Assembly: GCF_902489365.1 (NCBI RefSeq)
Contig: NZ_CABTZR010000074.1
Coordinates: 1-10,592, forward strand
Source: an uncultured Corynebacterium sp.
GTDB taxonomy: Bacteria; Actinomycetota; Actinomycetes; Mycobacteriales; Mycobacteriaceae
Direction of reading: 5' to 3'
Length of the DNA stretch: 10,592 nt
Below the pieces are notes generated by a model. The model worked only from the letters and a program-made list of their open reading frames with translations, was not told the DNA's origin and searched no databases. The first letter of the stretch is position 1; every line of letters starts with the position of its first letter. This document shows positions 1 through 6,474 of this stretch, in pieces. A program made the translations under genes and the position numbers.

Positions 1-23
1 TTCAAGCAGAAGACGGCATACGA
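1..23. other. Untrimmed Illumina P7 / small-RNA 3' adapter at contig end
   Basis: Bases 3-23 match, over 21 bases, the Illumina P7 oligonucleotide beginning CAAGCAGAAGACGG; read on the minus strand this is the small-RNA 3' adapter beginning TCGTATGCCGTC. The match stops at base 24, where P7 would continue GAT but the sequence has ATA. Bases 1-2 (TT, read as AA on the minus strand) fit the A-rich tail often seen when a read runs past the adapter. This is sequencing-library DNA, not part of the organism. Genomic sequence begins at about base 24. Confidence 0.95.
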
Positions 24-725
24 ATACCCTACCGCGCAAAACTCGCCGTATTCGGTGGGCAGGCGAGTTTCTACTTGGCGGTGAACCTGCTGCTCGTTGT
101 GGCGCCGCCACTCGATGAGCTGCTCGATGGAGATCATCGTCAGCCCGTGGGCGTCGGCAAAGCGGCGCAGCTCCGGGGAACGCGCCATGTCTGTGGGATC
201 CTCTTCAGAGACGATCTCACAGAGCACGCCAGCTGGGCGAAGGCCTGCCAAGCGAGCCAGATCGATGGCGGCTTCCGTGTGCCCGTCGCGTTCGAGCACA
301 CCATTCGGGCGCGCGGCGAGCGGGACCACGTGTCCGGGGCGGGTAAATTCCGAGGGCTCAGAGGAGGGATCGGCCAACCTGCGGATAGTTTCGCAACGCG
401 AGGTGGCAGAGATACCAGTGGAACCATTAGCCAGGTCCACCGTGACGGTGTAGGCGGTCTGCCTTATGTCCTGGTTAACCGCGAGCATCGGGGGTAAGTT
501 CAAACGCTCGCAGTCTTCTGGGAGCAGCGGTGCGCAAATGTAGCCGGAGCTATAGCGCACCATAAAAGCCACGAGCTCCGGGGTAGCGAGCTCAGCGGCG
601 AAAATGAGGTCACCTTCGTTCTCACGGTCCTCATTGTCCACGACGACGACCGCCTTGCCGGCCGCGATGTCCGCGATGGCTTCGTCGACGCTATCTAAAC
701 TAAAAGCTGAATCTGCAGCGCTCAT
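24..725 (-). CDS. ribBA: Bifunctional 3,4-dihydroxy-2-butanone 4-phosphate synthase / GTP cyclohydrolase II RibBA, 3' end missing
   Basis: The RibB domain converts ribulose 5-phosphate to 3,4-dihydroxy-2-butanone 4-phosphate plus formate; the RibA domain opens GTP. Both are entry steps of riboflavin synthesis in the cytosol. The ATG is at 725, and 234 genomic codons are present. Visible RibB motifs are the acidic loop DNEDRENEGDL (about residues 30-40), SSGYICAP (59-66, with the family's conserved Cys at 64), TGISATSR (103-110), RPGHVVPLAAR (129-139) and RDGHTEAAIDL (146-156). The linker and the first residues of GTP cyclohydrolase II (LPTEYGEFCAVGY, 222-234) follow, and then the adapter starts. 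The frame stays open through the adapter, which is a coincidence and gives a false SYAVFCL tail. The zinc and GTP-binding parts of RibA lie off the contig. The gene starts 11 bases after the ribE stop and has only a weak ribosome site. A stand-alone ribB is unlikely because the RibA start is present. Confidence 0.93.
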
Positions 726-736
726 AAGGACTTACT

Positions 737-1375
737 CTATCCCTCCGTGCCAGTGGCGGAGGCGTTGGGGTGAACCATTCTCTCCACATACTTTGCAAGC
801 ACGTCTACCTCGAGGTTGACGCGAGCGCCTGGCGCCATCGAACCGAACACGGTATCGCGCAGCGTGGTGGGAATGAGTGAGACTTCGAAATAGCTCTCCG
901 CGTCTGGCTCTCCATGCCCGTCTGACAAGGCCGATACCGTCAAGGAGGTTCCTTGCACCGCGATGGAACCCTTCTCCACCACGTAGCGCTGCAGCTCGGC
1001 CGGCAGGCTAAAGCGGAGCACCTCCCAGTGCTCCGATGGTGTGCGGCGCAGCAAGGTCCCGGTGCCATCGACGTGCCCTTGCACAATGTGACCACCCAAA
1101 CGCGTCGTCGGAAGCACCGCTCGCTCAAGGTTGACCGGCGCGCCCACCTCGAGTTCACCGAGAGAACTACGGTTCAAAGACTCCTTCATGACATCTGCGA
1201 TAAAGGTTCCTTCTCCCAACTCAGCAACGGTCAGGCACACGCCGTTGACCGCGATGGAATCTCCCAGTTGGGCGTCCCCCAGCACGGTAGTCGCGGCAAT
1301 GCCGAGGCGTACGGCATCACCCTGCGGCTCCACGCTATCGACGTGGCCGATTTCTTCAACGAGTCCAGTAAACAT
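737..1375 (-). CDS. ribE: Riboflavin synthase, alpha subunit
   Basis: It dismutates two molecules of 6,7-dimethyl-8-ribityllumazine to riboflavin and a pyrimidinedione, the last step of the pathway. The protein has 212 residues, normal for the family, and shows the two tandem lumazine-binding barrels. Barrel 1 starts MFTGLVEEIG (1-10) and carries NGVCLTV (44-50). Barrel 2 starts after GGHIVQGHVDGTG (94-106) and carries KGSIAVQGTSLTV (135-147) and FEVSLIPTTLRDT (163-175). The start chosen is the ATG at 1375, because the family begins MFTGLVEE and AAGGGGAG lies 8 bases upstream. A GTG at 1384 in the same frame would overlap that ribosome site. The gene lies 90 bases after ribD and 11 bases before ribBA. 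It is called ribC in some corynebacterial annotations. Confidence 0.97.
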   Translation of the reverse strand: MFTGLVEEIGHVDSVEPQGDAVRLGIAATTVLGDAQLGDSIAVNGVCLTVAELGEGTFIADVMKESLNRSSLGELEVGAPVNLERAVLPTTRLGGHIVQGHVDGTGTLLRRTPSEHWEVLRFSLPAELQRYVVEKGSIAVQGTSLTVSALSDGHGEPDAESYFEVSLIPTTLRDTVFGSMAPGARVNLEVDVLAKYVERMVHPNASATGTEG

Positions 1376-1465
1376 AGCCAGCACTCCCCTTCTCTTCTTT
1401 TAGCCTTAAGCCTTTGAACCTTCTAACCGTGGAAAGCTCCGATAGCACGTGAAACTCCGAAGCTT
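1376..1465 (-). other. ribD-ribE intergenic leader with small repeats
   Basis: This is one of the larger gaps among the riboflavin genes. On the minus strand it holds two imperfect copies of CGGAG-TTT-CACG (at about 1451-1459 and 1430-1440), then the tandem pair AAGGCTTAAGGCT, then a purine run that ends in the ribE ribosome site. It shows no conserved FMN-riboswitch blocks, no T-run terminator and no convincing promoter. The role is unknown. It may simply be a spacer or carry a weak internal promoter. Confidence 0.35.
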
Positions 1466-1474
1466 TCAAAGCTT
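1460..1474. repeat. 15-base palindrome over the ribD stop codon
   Basis: AAGCTTT-C-AAAGCTT is a perfect 7-base inverted repeat around one central base, and the ribD TGA lies inside it. No T-run follows on the minus strand, and a one-base loop cannot form a normal RNA hairpin, so an intrinsic terminator is unlikely. It could be a protein site or chance. Confidence 0.4.
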
Positions 1475-2494
1475 TTCCTTCTTGCGGTATTCCACGAGCA
1501 GGTCCTCGCCGAGCTCGGTAACCGCGAGACGTTGCCACCTCTCAGCCTGACTCAGACTCCGAGACAGAGCTCGAGTGAGAATTCCTCTGCCCTCTCCGAG
1601 AATGACGTTGCCCAGGTAGGCCTGAATCCGCTCGACGTAGCCCAACTCCATGAAGCTGGTGGCTAGCCCTGCGCCGCCTTCGACAAGGATGTCTCGCGCT
1701 CCACTGGCGTACAGCTGATCTAGTGCCTCCTGCGGCGTGGGATAGTGCTCGAAGCCTAGCTTGACCAGGTTACTAGCCCCGCCCCGGCTGACATCCCGGG
1801 AACCGATGACAACGCGCCGCGGCTGCCGCTCGCGCAGTGAACCATCCAGGTAGCGCGCCGTCAGCGAGGGATTATCCGCTAACGCCGTGCCGGTTCCGAT
1901 GAGGATGGCATCGCGCTGAGCCCTATCACGATGCACGTGCTCGCGGGCCCGCTCTCCGGTAATCCACTGGCTACTGCCATCCGCCGCAGCGGTGAAACCA
2001 TCCAGGCTTTGTGCAAACTTGAGCGTGACGTGCGGGCGCCCGAGACTCACCGCGCTCAACCACGGTTCGAGCGCATCATCCACGCCCTCTGGCAGCACGA
2101 GCTGTCCCACCGTGACTCCGGCGCGGCGCAGCGTTGCCGAGCCGCCCCCGGCTTGCGGGGTGGGGTCTGGGTGGAGGTAGTACACGGCGGCCACGGAGGC
2201 ATCGATAAGCGCCTGCGCGCACGGGCCGGTACGACCCGTGTGATTGCAGGGCTCCAAGGTCACCACGGCGGTTCCGCCGCGGGCCTTGTCCCCCGCATCG
2301 CGCAGCGCCATGACTTCGGCGTGGGGCCCGCCCGGGGGCTGGGTGGCGCCGACACCGGCGACGCGGCCGGCAGCATCGAGAATCACTGCGCCGACCGGCG
2401 GGTTCGGACTCGTCGTACCGCGCACCCGCTCGCCGGCCGCCATGGCTACGCACAACGCTTGAGTTCGGTCAGCAGAATCGTGGCGTGTGATCAC
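1466..2494 (-). CDS. ribD: Bifunctional diaminohydroxyphosphoribosylaminopyrimidine deaminase / 5-amino-6-(5-phosphoribosylamino)uracil reductase
   Basis: It carries out the second and third steps of the GTP branch of riboflavin synthesis: zinc-dependent deamination of the pyrimidine, then NADPH-dependent reduction of the ribosyl side chain. The protein has 342 residues. The N-terminal cytidine-deaminase-like domain (about 8-140) has NPPVGAV (31-37), the HAE motif (H58, catalytic E60) and EPCNHTGRTGPC (81-92, zinc ligands C83 and C92). The C-terminal reductase domain (from about 150) has VTLKFAQSLDG (156-166), WITG (177-180), DAILIGTGTALADNP (195-209) and DILVEGGAGLATSF (268-281). The start is GTG at 2494, which overlaps the rpe stop as GTGA and suggests coupled translation; the ribosome site is weak. 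It is often named ribG in corynebacteria. Confidence 0.96.
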   Translation of the reverse strand: MITRHDSADRTQALCVAMAAGERVRGTTSPNPPVGAVILDAAGRVAGVGATQPPGGPHAEVMALRDAGDKARGGTAVVTLEPCNHTGRTGPCAQALIDASVAAVYYLHPDPTPQAGGGSATLRRAGVTVGQLVLPEGVDDALEPWLSAVSLGRPHVTLKFAQSLDGFTAAADGSSQWITGERAREHVHRDRAQRDAILIGTGTALADNPSLTARYLDGSLRERQPRRVVIGSRDVSRGGASNLVKLGFEHYPTPQEALDQLYASGARDILVEGGAGLATSFMELGYVERIQAYLGNVILGEGRGILTRALSRSLSQAERWQRLAVTELGEDLLVEYRKKEKL

Positions 2495-3168
2495 AGCGTG
2501 GCCAGTCGGCGCAGCTCCTCGACGGCCGCCGCCTTATCCGCTTCCTTGTAAATAGCCGAACCTGCGACGAAAGCATCGCAGCCTGCCTCAGCGGCGGAGC
2601 GGATCGTCTCTGCCGAAATGCCACCATCGATTTCGATGAGGACATCGTGGCCGCGCTCATCGATGGCGGCGCGCAAGGTGCGCACCTTGTCCAGCTGATC
2701 CGGCATGAAGCTCTGACCGCCGAACCCGGGTTCAACAGACATGACGAGGACTTCGTCGAAGTGCTCAAGGGCATCCAGCCAGGGCTCAATCGGGGTGCCC
2801 GGCTTGATGGAGAAACCCGCGCGCACCCCGAGATCCCGGATCCTGCGGGCCAAGGCGATGGCCGCGTCCTTGTCGGCCACGGCCTCGACGTGGAAGATGA
2901 TGCAATCAGCGCCTGCCTTGGCGTAGGTTTCCACCCATTTCTCCGGCTCCTCGATCATGAGGTGAACGTCGAGGGTCTGCGAGGTAATCCCGTCCACCGT
3001 CGCGGTAATATCCGGGCCGAAGGACAGGTTCGGCACGAAGTGACCATCCATGATGTCAACGTGGATCCAATCCGCGTTGGCCACTGCTTTGACCTCTTCG
3101 CCCAAGCGGGTGAAGTCGGCGGCCAGAATGGATGGGGAGATAATGGGACCAGACGAGTGTGCAGACAT
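2491..3168 (-). CDS. rpe: Ribulose-phosphate 3-epimerase
   Basis: It interconverts D-ribulose 5-phosphate and D-xylulose 5-phosphate in the pentose phosphate pathway (cytosol, metal-dependent TIM barrel). The 225 residues span the full family length. Motifs in order are SPSILAADF (11-19), HVDIMDGHFVPNLSFGP (36-52, with metal ligands H36 and D38), DVHLMIEEP (67-75, H69), PGTP (123-126), VMSVEPGFGGQSF (142-154) and IEIDGGI (178-184, with D181 the second catalytic/metal Asp). The ATG at 3168 lies 28 bases after the rsmB stop. It overlaps ribD by GTGA. Its substrate is also the substrate of the RibB domain encoded downstream, which makes the placement sensible. The ribosome site is not strong. 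Confidence 0.97.
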   Translation of the reverse strand: MSAHSSGPIISPSILAADFTRLGEEVKAVANADWIHVDIMDGHFVPNLSFGPDITATVDGITSQTLDVHLMIEEPEKWVETYAKAGADCIIFHVEAVADKDAAIALARRIRDLGVRAGFSIKPGTPIEPWLDALEHFDEVLVMSVEPGFGGQSFMPDQLDKVRTLRAAIDERGHDVLIEIDGGISAETIRSAAEAGCDAFVAGSAIYKEADKAAAVEELRRLATL

Positions 3169-3196
3169 GACACTCAGCCTAGTCCCTCACGCGGCG

Positions 3197-4792
3197 CTAG
3201 TCCGCTACTCGGCGGAGGACGGCGAAAAACATTGCATCTGTGCCGTGGCGGTGCGGCCACATTTGGGCGGAGAGTTCGCTGCCGAGATCCCCCATCTCCG
3301 GCAGCACGTCGCGCGCATCCAGCTCCTCGACGCGGATCTCTGCCCCAGCGCCGTGGCGCTGCAAGGCGGCATCCACGATGCCCCGTGTCTCGCGCAGGTC
3401 GGGCGAACAGGTGGAGTACACCACGACACCACCTGGGCGCACGAGGTCCAACGCAGACTCGAGGAGCTCGGTCTGCAGAGTGTTGAGTTCCGCAATATCG
3501 GACTCGGCTTTGCGCCAGCGGGCTTCGGGGCGGCGACGGAGTGCACCGAGGCCGGAACAGGGGGCGTCGACAAGCACGCGGTCGAAGCCCGCGTTGAGAC
3601 CCGGCGCACGACCGTCCGCACGGTGCACGCGGACAGGCAGGTCACCCACCGTCTTTTCCACCAAGGTAGCGCGGTGCGAAGAGACTTCTACGGCATCGAC
3701 CTCCGCCCCCTCGACGCGAGCGATAGCCCCCATCAGGGCGGCCTTGCCACCGGGGCCGGCGCACAGGTCCAACCAGCGTCCGGTGTCCTCGCCAATAAGT
3801 TCAGCTTCCGTCACCGCGCGTGCGATCAGCTGCGATCCTTCGTCCTGGACCGCTGCCAATTTCTGGCGAACCGGCTCGAGGGAGCCCGGGTCACCCTGCT
3901 CAAGGTAGACCGCGTAGGGGGAATAGCGTCCCTCTTCGCAGCCGGTAATGAGCGCGAGTTCTTCGGCGGATATCTCGCCCGGACGCGCTACTAGGTGCAC
4001 AAGGGGCCGCTCAGAGTCCGCCTCGAGTGCGCGCTCCAGCTCGGCTGTCTGCTCGGCACTGAGCGCATTATCGTCAGCGGTTAGGAGCCCCAACGCACGG
4101 CCGAAGGAGCGGGCGATCCACTCGGGGTGAGCGTGGCGGAAAGCCAAAGCCGCGACCTCTCCGCTCGGAGCTAACTTGTCCAGCCACTCTTGCGCAGGTG
4201 TGCGGGTGATAGTCCGCATGATGCCGTTAGCAAAGCCCTTGGCCTTCTCGTGGCCGGCCGCCTCCACGAGGCGAACGGTGGTATCGACCGCCGCGTGCGC
4301 CTCCACCCGGGTGTAGAGCACCTGGTAGGTTCCCAGTCGCAGGGCCGTGAGTACCTCGGGCGCAATGGCGTCGAGCCCGCGCGACGAGCATTCAGCGATG
4401 ACCGCATCGAGAACGCCCTCGGTGCGCAACGTGCCATAGGTCAGTTCCGTGGCAAAGGCGGCGTCGCGGCCGCTGAGCTTGTTCGCGCTCACGGCCTTCG
4501 GCAGCGTGAGGTTGGCAAAAGCGTCATCCGCCGCAACCCGCTGTAGTACCTCGAAGGCGACCGCGCGCGGCACGTCCACCCCGCAGCGCCGTGCCGCGGA
4601 AATCAGCGAAGGGTTCTGGTGATCGGGGTGAGCAGTCTGGCGCTGTCCGCCTCGGCGTCCCTTGTGGTCGCGTCCACTGCGCGAGTTTCCACGTTGTTGG
4701 CTGCCCCTTTGCTGCTTTCCTTTCTGTGTGCCCTTCCCTGCGCGCTGCGCCGGGTCACCAGACTTGCTGCGGGACCTAAACCCTCCGGTCAT
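3197..4792 (-). CDS. rsmB: 16S rRNA (cytosine-967-C5)-methyltransferase RsmB/Sun/Fmu
   Basis: It transfers a methyl group from S-adenosylmethionine to C5 of a 16S rRNA cytosine (C967 in E. coli numbering). The protein has 531 residues. Residues 1-60 are a low-complexity Arg/Lys/Gln/Gly-rich tail. Residues of about 75-210 form the NusB-like RNA-binding domain. The Rossmann methyltransferase domain is from about 300 to 531. Methyltransferase motifs are DLCAGPGGK (342-350, SAM binding), DRVLVDAPCSGLGALRRRPE (404-423, C412) and VVYSTCSPDLRET (457-469, C462). The second Cys is the nucleophile type typical of RNA m5C enzymes, and C412 is the motif IV Cys used for product release. The C-terminus MWPHRHGTDAMFF is typical. 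The ATG overlaps the fmt stop as ATGA. The exact target cytosine in this organism is inferred from the family. Confidence 0.94.
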   Translation of the reverse strand: MTGGFRSRSKSGDPAQRAGKGTQKGKQQRGSQQRGNSRSGRDHKGRRGGQRQTAHPDHQNPSLISAARRCGVDVPRAVAFEVLQRVAADDAFANLTLPKAVSANKLSGRDAAFATELTYGTLRTEGVLDAVIAECSSRGLDAIAPEVLTALRLGTYQVLYTRVEAHAAVDTTVRLVEAAGHEKAKGFANGIMRTITRTPAQEWLDKLAPSGEVAALAFRHAHPEWIARSFGRALGLLTADDNALSAEQTAELERALEADSERPLVHLVARPGEISAEELALITGCEEGRYSPYAVYLEQGDPGSLEPVRQKLAAVQDEGSQLIARAVTEAELIGEDTGRWLDLCAGPGGKAALMGAIARVEGAEVDAVEVSSHRATLVEKTVGDLPVRVHRADGRAPGLNAGFDRVLVDAPCSGLGALRRRPEARWRKAESDIAELNTLQTELLESALDLVRPGGVVVYSTCSPDLRETRGIVDAALQRHGAGAEIRVEELDARDVLPEMGDLGSELSAQMWPHRHGTDAMFFAVLRRVAD

Positions 4793-5784
4793 GAGAACTT
4801 CACCTCGTCTGTGCCATCCGTGCCGCGAGAGCCTTGGCTAGCAAGACCTCGGCCCCAATCAGCGGCGTTCATCATCTTCTTACCGGGCGGTTGAATCTTG
4901 CCCAAACGTACCGGGGAGCTACCGGTGCCGACCATGACCGCGTTCTTGGCCACGTGCACTTCTCCTGGCTGGAGTGCGCGCATTGTGCCAGCCTCTGGCA
5001 GCGCCTCGAGTTCGGCGGGTGCCACGCTGCTTACAGGCCCTACCTTCAGGCGGGATTCCCCCATTAAGGTCCAGGCTCCCGGCCCCGGGGTATGGGCGCG
5101 GATGTGGCGATCGATGACGTCAGCAGGCAGGGTCCAGTCAATGCGGGCGTCGTCGGTTGCGATCTTGTGCGCATAGGTGGCCTCTCCTTCCTGCGGCTGC
5201 GGCGTAATGCTGCCATCCTCCAGGCCATTCATGGTCTGAACAAGGAGGTCACCACCTGCATACGCCAGTCGCGTGAGCAGGTCATCAGCGGTATCGGTAG
5301 GCAGGATTGATTCCTCGATGGTGGCCAGGATGTCCCCGGTATCCAGGCCCTGATCGATGCGGAAGGTCGTGGCGCCAGTGCGCTCATCACCGGCCGCAAT
5401 GGCTGCCTGGACCGGTGCGGCGCCGCGCCACGCTGGAAGCAGGGAGAAGTGCAGGTTGACCCAGCCGTGCGTTGGGAGGCCCAGCAGATCCTCGGTGATC
5501 AGGTTTCCGTAGGCCACCACCGGAATAGCCTCCGGAGCAATCTCCGCCAACCGCGCGCGCAGAGCATCGCCGTCCTCGGTGCCTGGCTTGAGCGTGGATG
5601 GCGTGAGAACCTCGATTCCGTGTTCCTGGGCCAGCGCCTTCACCGGGCTGGGGTGCAGGGTGCGTCCGCGGCCGCGGCGTGCATCTGGACGGGTGATGAC
5701 AGCGGCTATGTCGTGGTGTGAGGCAATGAGCTTCTCCAAAGCCACGACGGCGGGCTCGGGAGTTCCAGCAAATACGATGCGCAC
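4789..5784 (-). CDS. fmt: Methionyl-tRNA formyltransferase
   Basis: It formylates Met-tRNAfMet with 10-formyltetrahydrofolate to make the bacterial initiator tRNA. The protein has 331 residues. The N-terminal formyltransferase domain starts MRIVFAGTPEPAV and has the active-site stretch VNLHFSLLPAWRGAAPVQ (109-126, N110 and H112) and GLDTGD (146-151; D148 aligns with the catalytic Asp of the E. coli enzyme). The C-terminal tRNA-binding domain starts at about 205 and ends near IQPPGKKMMNAADWGRG, followed by a 17-residue polar tail. The start is GTG at 5784. AGAAAGG lies about 12 bases upstream, a little far. An ATG 11 bases upstream is in another frame. The 53-base leader contains AATCAAC twice in tandem. 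It is paired with def, as in many bacteria, and overlaps rsmB by 4 bases. Confidence 0.96.
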   Translation of the reverse strand: MRIVFAGTPEPAVVALEKLIASHHDIAAVITRPDARRGRGRTLHPSPVKALAQEHGIEVLTPSTLKPGTEDGDALRARLAEIAPEAIPVVAYGNLITEDLLGLPTHGWVNLHFSLLPAWRGAAPVQAAIAAGDERTGATTFRIDQGLDTGDILATIEESILPTDTADDLLTRLAYAGGDLLVQTMNGLEDGSITPQPQEGEATYAHKIATDDARIDWTLPADVIDRHIRAHTPGPGAWTLMGESRLKVGPVSSVAPAELEALPEAGTMRALQPGEVHVAKNAVMVGTGSSPVRLGKIQPPGKKMMNAADWGRGLASQGSRGTDGTDEVKFS

Positions 5785-5837
5785 AGTGGGTGCATGCCTT
5801 TCTCTCGTGAGGTTGATTGTTGATTAAAGTCTGACGC

Positions 5838-6347
5838 CTATGCGTTGAACCACTCCGACTGGCGGATGATCTTCATGGATTCCTTTCGCAACTCATCGCT
5901 CAGACGCTTGAGGAATAAGATTCCGTCGAGGTGATCCGTTTCGTGTTGGATGCAGCGTGCCATCAGTCCGGACGCGAGCATAGACACTGGGCGGCCTTGG
6001 GGATCAAAACCTTTAAGGCGTACGGTATTGAACCTTTCGGTGGGCTGGGAAATACCGGGGATGGACAGGCAGCCCTCTGGTCCCAGCTGAGTCTCTTGTC
6101 CCACTGCTTCCCACGCGGGATTGATGATGGCACCGCGCAGGCCGTGCTGATAGTGAGAGCAGTCAAAAACGAAGATGCGCTTGGTCACGCCGATCTGGTT
6201 AGCCGCTAGGCCCACTCCCCCGGCGTCTTCCATGGTCTCCAGCATGTCCTGAGCAAGACGCTCGAGCGATGGCCCGAACTCGGTGATCTCCTCGGCCCGG
6301 GTGCTCAGGACGGGATCGCCATAGAGGCGAACCTCGCGCACGGTCAT
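5838..6347 (-). CDS. def: Peptide deformylase
   Basis: It removes the N-formyl group from nascent proteins and so acts after Fmt. The protein has 169 residues. All three metal-site motifs are present: GVGLAANQIG (44-53), EGCLS (91-95, ligand C93) and QHETDHLDG (134-142, ligands H135 and H139, catalytic E136). The start is the ATG at 6347, with AGGAG 8 bases upstream, the clearest ribosome site in the window. An open frame runs upstream to 6569 but overlaps the end of priA and has no deformylase-like residues, so a longer protein is not supported. The C-terminal EGCLS variant and the length fit the standard bacterial enzyme. It is the first gene after a 127-base gap and may begin a def-fmt-rsmB-rpe-rib transcript. 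Confidence 0.97.
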   Translation of the reverse strand: MTVREVRLYGDPVLSTRAEEITEFGPSLERLAQDMLETMEDAGGVGLAANQIGVTKRIFVFDCSHYQHGLRGAIINPAWEAVGQETQLGPEGCLSIPGISQPTERFNTVRLKGFDPQGRPVSMLASGLMARCIQHETDHLDGILFLKRLSDELRKESMKIIRQSEWFNA

Positions 6348-6474
6348 AGTATGAACTCCTCGTGGTTTGCGGTCTTTCACGGTGAGCAGGGATTGCCATC
6401 CATAGTGCTCCTGCACCGAGAATAGTTCACAGTAAGCAGTGCGTGCCCTCCAGGGGTGGGGTCGGCTGCTCTGT
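6348..6474 (-). promoter_or_regulatory. priA-def gap, possible def operon promoter
   Basis: This is the largest non-coding gap in the window and precedes a run of closely spaced genes. On the minus strand a TATTCT (6419-6424) fits the loose corynebacterial -10 pattern TAnnnT, but no clear TTGxxx box lies 16-18 bases upstream. An 8-codon open frame (ATG at 6403, stop ending at 6377) is preceded by AGGAG only 4 bases away. No hairpin followed by a T-run is seen after priA. A promoter is an inference from position and weak motifs. Confidence 0.25.

Noticed and set aside
1376..1465. FMN riboswitch upstream of ribE
   Set aside because: The gap is only 90 bases and I cannot find the conserved FMN-element blocks.
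1356..1538. 60-codon minus-strand frame spanning the ribD end and the ribD-ribE gap
   Set aside because: It lies mostly in a wrong frame of ribD, with no ribosome site and no recognisable sequence.
2647..3994. Two long plus-strand open frames (279 and 314 codons) opposite rpe and rsmB
   Set aside because: They overlap well-supported genes on the other strand and each other, and show no recognisable domain.
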